From positions 4,137,501-4,201,500 of the forward strand of contig JAWRVZ010000039.1 of NCBI GenBank assembly GCA_037043235.1: DNA of 64,000 nucleotides, written 5' to 3'. Shown here one piece after another: positions 57,333 to 64,000 of the stretch. The translations under genes and the position numbers were made by a program. Origin of the DNA: Rhodeus uyekii (lineage: Eukaryota; Chordata; Actinopteri; Cypriniformes; Acheilognathidae). Every line of letters starts with the position of its first letter. Position 1 is the stretch's first letter. The notes under the pieces are model-generated. The model was not told where the DNA came from, did not search any database, and saw nothing but the letters and a program-made list of their open reading frames with translations.

Positions 57333-60300
57333 TGTTTCTGTTTGATCCCACATAATAGTATTTTAATAAAATGCATTCATCTACAGAGCTTTATTAAGCC
57401 AACTAGAAATTTCAGATGCAAGCAGTCACTGAAACAAGGACCTCAGTTTTTCACTCTTTTTTTCGAATTCAGTAGAGCTTGTTAGTGTGAATTTAATATC
57501 TAATAGAGTGGAGAGGTTTGTTTTGATGTTTGCACGGGTGACTAATTTGCCCACTTCTCATTAATAGCCCAAGAGCAAAGGAGTCCATGCACATAATGTG
57601 AGCTTTGGATGCAGTTTATGTGGTATCAGCATCACAACTTATAACATGCAGACACAATTTGTCGGATATGATACTGAATCAGCATGTCTTGAAAGCTGCG
57701 TTGTTGATGTCAGTGGGACTGTCTAATGGCTCGTAATATATTCAGTGTGACTGTTGTGTCCTACTGGAGAGCTGTTGTGAGACCAAATGTGTTCCCTTCA
57801 AAAACAGCACGATGTCTACCATTAAAATCAGATTCATCAGAACATTGCCTGAAAAATGTACCACATTAGCACTCACTGCCCACTCCAACTGCTTAGGAAC
57901 AGGATGCTATCAGCAGAGCACAATGTCTCTCCCACATACATTATGGCTCTTTCACCTATGCAATTCTATCAATTGACTCAAATATAATATCAGGCTAGGA
58001 ACACATGCTAAAATGGATATGGATACTTTCCATTTAAAGCGAATTCCCCCATATTGTAAGCTCCGGGCTATATTTGAAATGGACATGACTTGGTGTAATA
58101 ATAGCTTGAGAATAAGTAAATGACAATATATAGAAAAATAACTATACAGACATTAAAAATATAACAAATGACAACAAAAAAAAAACCCACACACACAGAA
58201 AGGAAAATAACTCAAAACTTAAACTAAAAATGAAATAAAGACACACAAAATGAAAAAACAAAACAATAAGTAAAATCTAATAGAATAAAAAAATGATAAA
58301 TATAATGATACAAATTAAACATTAATAAAAACTAAAATATGCATGATGCATGAAATATGCATATATGATACTAAAATAAGACTGAAGTATCCTGTATCAA
58401 CTGTATCTTGCTATATATACAATTTATTTTTATTTTACACAAATTATTTTATTTAATACAATTTTCCATAAAAAAATTGTTTTCAGAGAACATACACTGA
58501 ATTAGTTTTATGTTTGCACACTGGCAACTTTTAAAAAGTTTTTAGCATAAATCTAGCAACAATTTTGTGCTAAATTGCACTTAAATGAAGAACTTATTAC
58601 TTATTAAACTCATTTCAAGATATTTGATTCTCAATTAAACTGATATTGTTTTAAGATATTTTTACAGGAAAACAAGATAAAAATACTAATTAAGTTTGCT
58701 GTTTGCTGTGTCAATGATGATTTGTGTGTGATGATGTGACTTTTTAAAAAGCTCTCGCTCTTGCTCTCACACACACACACACATTCACACACAGAAACCC
58801 CATGTACAGTACAGAAGGAGCAAACAACAAAAGGCTCTTTCTATTCCTCTCGAATGAGAGCAATCACACTTGAAAGGGGGCAGCTGCTGTATCTCCTTTT
58901 CTGCTGGCATTTTAGACAGCTCTTCAGTGGGGCACAACACAAAAGGAGTCAAATGTATTTTCTGACCACAGAGGTGAGACAGGTCCGCCATCAGTGGCCA
59001 TCTTCCTCACAATGTCTACGAGAGCGCAATCATCCAGCATGTGCAGCCCACTGACGGATGAACTGAGAGACCCAACCTCCCTCCAGCCCTCATTCACCGC
59101 ACGCTGATACGAGACAAAATAGAGCACAGCTCAATTATAAACAGATTGACAGTCACATTATGCCATAACAACAACCCAGTCACTCAGGGCAGGGATGAAC
59201 TGAAGAGCAGCTCAACCCTACATCACAGAGATGACGGATTGATGCTCGCTAGATCGGGGAGAGTGTATGGACAAGCCGATTGAAAGGGGTGAGATGTGCT
59301 ATCCGTTGAGAGGAAATGGGAACCTGACGGGATCTGACCTTTACCGACCCCAGTCAATCTTCGCAACGCTGTGTTAGGGTGCCAAGCTCATGCAAATGTC
59401 GACGAATTACGCCGCTCACGTCTCTCCTGGTGAAATCAGAAAAACATTTGCCATCAAAAGCTCAAAACCAAGTTTTTAAAGCCCATTTTACTTCCCTAAT
59501 CTGGTGTATTTCTGAAATTTGATTTTAAAAAAGCTGTTGGACTAGACTTATTTTTTAGGAAGGACCTTTATTAAATATTTTATTCAATTAAAAATTTAAA
59601 TGAACATTAACATGTGCAGTGATTTCACTGTATTGTGATAAGTGAGTATACCAAAATTGACACAGACCTTAATGAAAGATAGCTAAAATTTTTGGGTAAC
59701 ATTATCCAAGTCTGTGATACACGCGGAAAACTTCTGCAAAGCAGAATTATTTTTGGCTTGAAATAATATGCACTGATGAATCATTCACGATAAGAACAGA
59801 ACCATGTAAGAACATTACAATGTAAGAATAAATAAATAAAGGCACACAAAAAAAGTTTTCTACTTGAAATTACGTTTCTTTGTCTTGCCCATTTGACAGA
59901 TATTTTAACTTAATTTAACAGAAAACAAGACTTAATATCTCTATAATATAATATAAATATAATGTCACTTGGCGCTCTAAGTAAGTGTATATTGAATGGA
60001 AAACAAGAGAAAAATACTGAGTAAGAAAATCAGGGACATCAATAATGTCTCAGGACATGATACAGGCAAGAGTCGAACCTGCATTTCCCATTCGAATGTG
60101 CCACAGCTTGGAGTCTGGGTCATTTTGATGTACTTTCCACAGTTGTTTCTACGAGACCAGCAGAGGACAGGTCACTATGGATGAGGAGGCGCATTTATGT
60201 GGCAAAGACTAACATTGAGGAATTAACTGTGTCTCTATTTCCCCTGGCCTTCTGCTAAAAGCCCATTAATAAAGAACATGACAGAGTAAGGAGGCTGATG

Positions 60301-61239
60301 CCTCCAGCCACCAGCAGAATCTTGTTTGACCTAATACACTATGCAAGAGATGCAGTCTGCGTATAACACTACAACTCCCCACAATTCAACTGGAGCATAC
60401 AAGAAAAACAAAAGAGGAAATAAAGACAATTGCCATTTTTGTCATTCTTTGTCATAGCCAGAGTTGTTATGATAACCCGCTCTGTACATTTTCCAGATGA
60501 TATACTTTCAATAAGATCATTTTCAGTGGGAAGTGAGGTAGAAGTTTCACTGTGAAAATGAGGAGATCATTTTTTCTACAACCCAGCTAGAGAAACACAA
60601 TGCATTACACATAACGTGATTAGTTTGCTGTTATATTGAGGGAAACTTGTAAAAAGTGAAAAGCTAGTGGCACTGCCGTTGTGTTATATCACGTTTCTGT
60701 TAAGTGTTACAAGGTTTTGATAAATATTTTTCTGTCTCTCACACAGCGTCATGTACTGTGTTTCCTGCAGGAGTTTCTCATTGAAGTAAAGGTGGGTTAT
60801 TAATACCCATCCCCAAAATATTGTCATTATACAACAGCACCAATGTTGCATGTACAGTTATTGGTCATCAAGATAAAGTGCCACAAGATGTTATGTGTCT
60901 ACATTAGTGTTTGGTTTGTGAACCATAGACACATAGCAGATAAAACTGTGCTCTGGGCTCCTTTGATCAATATCCTGCATCTCTGGCGGTGATGAAACAG
61001 GGACGCGAGTAAAATTACTCTGACATATGAAAGGCCACTACATCTCGTTCATTTCCTGTCCTTTGGCAATGAAGTGGCCATAAAGGTAGTGTAAATACAC
61101 AGCCTCATTACACAAAAAGTCACACATTTTCTGAAATTATCACCCATCTCTTTTTTCACCCTCAGTGTGAAAAGTATTTTCCAGAAAGGTGTCTTGGTTG
61201 TTTATTCCACTCAGTCGGTTTCTGTTCGCCAACATTTTA
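57333..61239. other. gene-free stretch
   Basis: Minor (CA)n runs (58766-58796) and A-rich patches (58140-58400). Positions 57520-57620 and 58840-59130 are compositionally richer and could be conserved non-coding DNA. Frames at 58761-59127 overlap on both strands and have no recognised domain. No gene supported. Confidence 0.4.
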
Positions 61240-61336
61240 GAGGGATATTTCATCCATAAATGAAACTTATTATTTACTTGTTATTTACTCACCTTCATGT
61301 TGTTCCAAACCATATGCTGTTATTTCTTCTTAAAAA
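61240..61336 (+). repeat. AAAGGGATAGTTCACCC-type repeat
   Basis: AGGGATATTTCATCCATAAA then TTACTCACCTTCATGTTGTT and CCAAACC: the usual order of this cyprinid dispersed repeat, with changes near the start. Confidence 0.75.
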
Positions 61337-61424
61337 GTACACATTTTCAAAGACCTGTTTTATGAATCTCTTGCCATACAGTGACAGATCATTGCAAGCA
61401 CATGCTGTCAAGCTCCAGGAACAT

Positions 61425-61472
61425 TGGATGGATGGATGGATGGATGGATGGATGGATGGATGGATGGATGGA
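61425..61472. repeat. (GGAT)n microsatellite
   Basis: About 12 tandem tetranucleotide units. The repeated DGWM and SIHP frames over it are artefacts. Confidence 0.97.
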
Positions 61473-64000
61473 ATTTTATTAACTAACAATTGTTTAAAAA
61501 AAAATGTATCATCATGTTTTTTTGGCTTTTACCAAATACTATTACTACTACATTTTTCTTTTAAAATAAATAAATAAATAAATAATAAATAGATAAATTA
61601 TAAATGATAACACTGTTTAAATGTTAAATTATTTTAAAATAATTAAAAAAAAATTAATTCACTAAATGTCATAACATTACTACTTTTAAAAGTATTTAAA
61701 AAAATACTTTTTTATGCACTGAAAAGTAAATAAATATATAGAATTATAATTATTATATTGATATTTTGCATTCACCAAAATTTATAATATTACTTCATAC
61801 TGTTTCAAAATAATAATAAGAAAATCTGCACAGCATATAGTATTGTAGAGATCTTAGAAAAATGTATTTAATATAATCAAATCTCAGATATGCTGTCAAA
61901 TGAACAAATAAATAAAATTGAATAGCCAAGTATTTAATTTGTTTGGTTTTTATATCATAATATTATAATTCTCACACCATATAAACAAGAACACATTCAG
62001 GTTTTTTGTTTGTTTTACGAAGGTGGTCCCTCACAAGGGGATCATCATATCTGTGGGTCCTTGGCATCAAACAGTTTAAACAGAGCTAATATAATGCGTG
62101 CACATACTGATCCTTAATATTCCATGATGCCAAGGGTGTGTGTCCTAGATCATAAGCATGTCCTTTGATCAGTGTTCTGAGGATGCTGGAAAACTCTGCG
62201 AAACTACATTGAGGGCACTGCTTTATGACCCATTTTAGCACAGATATATTTGGGAGCAACAGGAGTTGAACAATGAACAGTATGTAAGTGTGTATCCGTG
62301 TTGAAGAGACCCAGTTTGATTCGACGGGGGCTGTCAATTTCCTGACTGCATTCCACTATACCACACCGAGTGCAACAAAGCGCTAGACACAGCAGTTGGC
62401 AAAGCTCGCTATTAAAAGCAATAAAATAGAGGTGAAGAGGGGTGAATACAATTTAAAAATTCAGCTTTTGGTTAATATGTCACTTTTCGGGCTTCTGAAC
62501 GCCCATCAACATTTTTGAAAGCAACTAAAAAGCTTCGTGCTGCTCTAATACGAGCAAAGGTTATCCCAGAAATGGATACACTATGACTGCAATAATGTGC
62601 TATATATGAATTTTGCGAACTATTTGAGTGACTGACATGTCATTTAACACAGGCAATCTGGGTACAGGTGTCTATTCAACCATCTCATTTTTAGAAAGTG
62701 CCACTCTGAATAATTTACATCTAACATTTTCATTCGACCCACTTAAGTTACAGAACTGCACTGAAGTGGAGAAGCAATGAGATGAGAGTTACTGGCTGTA
62801 AAAACTCCCTCCAGAGATGGAAAATATCACAGGTGGCGGAGACGGTAGGGGATGTCCAAATCTCCATTTCCAGAGTGAAGCCCGTCGGCTGTAGGAGAAT
62901 AAAGGGGGATGAACGCAATATGGTGTGTTTTTCCCTTGGCCTAACAGTTTGACCTCCTTGTATGAGTCAAGTACCAGGAGAGCTTGAAAATAATTAAGGA
63001 TCAAAAGTGACTTATAAATCCCAAACCTCCACATTGGCTTTAAGCAGACTGGTCCACATGTCACTATATAAAAAACAAATGAAATGCAAATAGTCAAGTA
63101 CTATAAATTAAGCCTGCACAAAATGTTTTTTGTTTTTTTAGGAGAATGAATTGTGGTTCATCAGATAAAAATGGCAAGAAAAAAAATCGAGGTTGAAGGG
63201 CACACTGTTTGGCCAAAAATGTATGAATAAATATACATTTTTAATATTTGTTATTATTATGTAAAAATAAAAGTAACTGATTAAAATTAGAAATATTAGT
63301 ATTTTATAATTCAAGAAAATAGAATATAACAATTTTTCAGAATATTTTTTATAGTATTCATCTTTAAAATTGCAATATTAACATGTACGGCTGTCTTAAT
63401 TTCTCCATTTTAAAATGTCCAACCATAAAATTATTTATTTTTTTAGACAAAAAAAGTGCTGGGAGCCCTTATAGCTTCTTTTTTGTCTCTTTTGTTGATT
63501 AGCGCTTCCTTGAGGTTGTCTTATAATGTTAATAAAACACAAGTGTTCAAATGCTCTGAACAAACATATAATCCTCTGATGCAACTAAAATAAACCATTA
63601 ACTTGTTTCTGACCCTGAGATTCTTTTGAAGTCTGTACAGAGATGCAAACGAATTGTTTAACTGGGACACATCTTCCATCTATTCTATCATCGATTCAAG
63701 TGCATTGGAGTATGTCAGAAACTGAACAGACATTTGTATACTGTATCCATATAATGGGTTTGTTTATAATTAGGTGGATGTTTTAAGCTATGGACTCTGC
63801 AGGATGCTTTAATGGTACAAATACTTCTTGTATGTCTAAAGATAAGGCAATAAGGCAAATTTAATTTCTCATGTCATGACCCCTTCAAAGCGGCCCATAG
63901 CGGCAGATGCATAGATGGAGCAGCATTTAAGCTGCACAGAGCGGATAATGAGCATATAAGAACACAATGAAACATGCATTTCGTTGATTAAAAATCGCAC
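61473..64000. other. gene-free stretch to window end
   Basis: AT-rich, with an (AAAT)n run at 61566-61586. A small inverted pair (TTGGCATCA near 62060, TGATGCCAAG near 62125) is seen. The minus-strand 102-codon frame 62789-63097 has no recognised domain. No gene supported. Confidence 0.4.

Noticed and set aside
62058..62135. Small inverted pair TTGGCATCA / TGATGCCAA
   Set aside because: About 9-10 bp of complementarity at a distance of about 65 bp is expected by chance in 64 kb.

Overview
This window looks like nuclear DNA of a teleost fish, most probably a cyprinid (carp, barb or zebrafish relatives). The evidence is the repeat content: a tRNA-headed SINE whose tail matches fish SINEs, Tc1-like transposons, hAT-type non-autonomous elements, several short dispersed families I recognise from cyprinid DNA, and many long (TA)n, (CA)n and (GGAT)n microsatellites. 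The DNA is AT-rich and I found no host protein-coding exon that I can defend, no rRNA, no functional tRNA gene and no CRISPR. The window is best read as a gene desert or the inside of a very large intron.

The clearest element lies at 26291-28550: a complete, apparently very young, non-autonomous LTR retrotransposon. Two 328-bp LTRs that I read as identical (26296-26623 and 28218-28545) are flanked by a 5-bp target duplication, GATAC. The 1.6-kb interior has one long frame (26667-28103, 478 aa). It starts with a gag-like segment and continues into a proline-rich tail built on twelve in-frame copies of a 27-bp unit (PEQLPRAAA). There is no protease, reverse transcriptase or integrase, so any movement depends on a helper. 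The ten bases just inside the 5' LTR are the exact reverse complement of the predicted start of the transcript, about 31 bp after the TATA box. That is the arrangement used for self-primed reverse transcription in the Tf1/sushi group.

Other mobile DNA, left to right: a Tc1-like transposase remnant (650-900); a SINE with 7-bp target duplications (2622-2802); tandem tRNA-like repeats (2870-3110 and 20453-20690); hAT-like elements with 8-bp target duplications (5832-6636, 17884-18548, 46814-47355); a probable solo LTR (11862-12524); a folded inverted-repeat element (12805-13130); a TTAA-flanked element (19636-20422); a full-length Tc1 copy with terminal repeats but a transposase broken by two indels (30188-31808); several MITE-like inverted repeats; and a decayed Tc1 element (55968-57060).

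Three local duplications are not explained simply by known repeats. A 172-bp inverted duplication (44308-44479 and 48580-48751, about 98% identical) has one breakpoint inside the end of a MITE. A diverged 230-bp direct duplication (42431-42660 and 43151-43380) does not look like a transposon. A direct pair of about 145 bp (37738-37876 and 38331-38482) looks like two fragments of one transposon family. The remaining sequence may hold conserved non-coding elements, but sequence alone cannot show that. I did not find an undescribed multi-gene system here.
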